From CAYUEQ01 sp964443805 (GTDB lineage: Bacteria > Bacillota_I > Bacilli_A > RF39 > UBA660), in contig CAYUEQ010000010.1 of NCBI GenBank assembly GCA_964443805.1, positions 1-23,342 on the forward strand: a DNA stretch of 23,342 nucleotides. Direction: 5' to 3'. The notes below the pieces were generated by a model that saw nothing but the letters and a program-made list of their open reading frames with translations, had not been told where the DNA came from and did not search any database. Within the stretch, counting starts at the first letter, position 1. Every line of letters begins with the position of its first letter. Below, in pieces: positions 23,007-23,342 of the stretch. The translations under genes and the position numbers were made by a program.

Positions 23007-23300
23007 TTATGTACTTTTTATTAATTCTATCAGCTTTAGCCAGCTTATTTTAGTAGTTTTATCATATAGAAATATTTCATTTTCATCTTTTGAAAATGGT
23101 CCATATGATAAGATTACATAAGTTTTATCGTTCTTATTTACTACTATTTTTATAGGTTGTATTATTTCAATGTTACTACGATCAATTTTCATGTGTATGC
23201 CGTTATACCAAGTAATATCAGTGTTTTTCGTTGTTATATACTTTTCTACTTGGTTCTTTAACTTGGCTGTTGGTATGATTTCTTTGATAGTTTTTTGCAT
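23007..23300 (-). CDS. Small hypothetical protein
   Basis: I do not recognise this 97-residue protein. It is lysine-rich, soluble and mixed alpha/beta: a helical start (TIKEIIPTAKLKNQVEKYI), a beta-rich middle (EIIQPIKIVVN, YVILSYGPF) and a short C-terminal helix (SWLKLIELIK). GGTGAGG lies 7 nt before the ATG and is part of a hairpin stem. It lies beside the repeat array and broken recombinase gene, so it is probably accessory. A real gene is supported by the ribosome site and the even amino-acid composition. Confidence 0.6.
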   Translation of the reverse strand: MQKTIKEIIPTAKLKNQVEKYITTKNTDITWYNGIHMKIDRSNIEIIQPIKIVVNKNDKTYVILSYGPFSKDENEIFLYDKTTKISWLKLIELIKST

Positions 23301-23304
23301 TATA

Positions 23305-23338
23305 AAACCTCACCAATCCTTTCTGACTAGTGAGGTTT
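23305..23338 (-). promoter_or_regulatory. Hairpin enclosing the ribosome site of the 97-residue gene
   Basis: AAACCTCAC (23305-23313) and GTGAGGTTT (23330-23338) form a perfect 9-bp stem with a 16-nt loop. On the minus strand the ribosome site GGTGAGG falls in the 3' arm, so folding would hide it. It could also be a terminator of a gene beyond the right edge. Confidence 0.5.
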
Positions 23339-23342
23339 CTTT

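Noticed and set aside
1..23342. Mollicutes genetic code (TGA as Trp)
   Set aside because: Tryptophans in the conserved proteins are TGG, and reading TGA as stop gives family-length products throughout.
1..23342. tRNA, rRNA or complete insertion sequence
   Set aside because: No tRNA cloverleaf, rRNA segment or transposase was seen by reading the intergenic stretches, though a covariance search was not possible.

Overview
This is an AT-rich (about 30% GC by eye), gene-dense stretch of a low-GC Gram-positive chromosome. Shine-Dalgarno sequences are clear (AGGAGG or GGTGAT), tryptophan is encoded by TGG, and TGA behaves as a stop. The order ruvA-ruvB-queA-tgt followed by YrzE-like (TIGR04086) and YrbG-like (DUF421) genes matches my memory of the Bacillus subtilis ruvA-ruvB-queA-tgt-yajC-yrzE-yrbG region. 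This suggests a Bacilli-like, probably uncultured host-associated lineage. A run of exactly 100 N marks a scaffold gap, so this is a draft or metagenomic assembly.

Left edge (1-1830): the 3' part of a large surface protein. It has a TasA/camelysin-like N-terminus and a C-type-lectin/sulfatase-modifying-factor-like C-terminus. Its last ~40 codons look like the variable region of a diversity-generating retroelement (DGR) target.

Core operon (1888-10426): ruvA, a HAD nucleotidase, ruvB and a thymidylate-kinase-like gene, then an unknown gene overlapping queA. Next come a fused N-formylglutamate-amidohydrolase-like/amidoligase gene and a RimK-like ATP-grasp gene, then tgt with its own extended -10 promoter, and a small pseudopilin-like membrane protein. 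A hydrolase-ligase fusion plus an ATP-grasp ligase between the two queuosine genes is the most unusual metabolic feature here.

Middle (10423-17626): a YrzE-like membrane protein, a DUF421 protein, a hypoxanthine-DNA-glycosylase-like protein, an anchored arylsulfotransferase, a membrane-bound XRE regulator, a DUF6512-like membrane protein, a CarD-family regulator, an NADPH-dependent FMN reductase and a HExxH metallopeptidase-like protein. Convergent pairs are separated by compact bidirectional terminators.

Cold-shock block (17623-21196): a FAD oxidoreductase with a Rieske-like domain in which one cluster-ligand Cys appears to be Ser. Then a DEAD-box RNA helicase with a basic RGF-rich tail broken by the assembly gap, divergent from a CspA-type gene. 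The helicase leader carries a terminator-like hairpin (possible attenuator), and the two promoters flank an inverted repeat.

Right end (21240-23342): a patchwork of gene fragments. A LigD 3'-phosphoesterase fragment abuts a phage portal fragment. It is followed by an apparently intact DUF6994-like gene, a serine recombinase N-terminus fused to unrelated sequence, a nine-unit array with an 11-13-nt period bounded by an 8-bp inverted repeat, and a small unknown gene. This is either a decayed mobile element or a chimeric assembly end.
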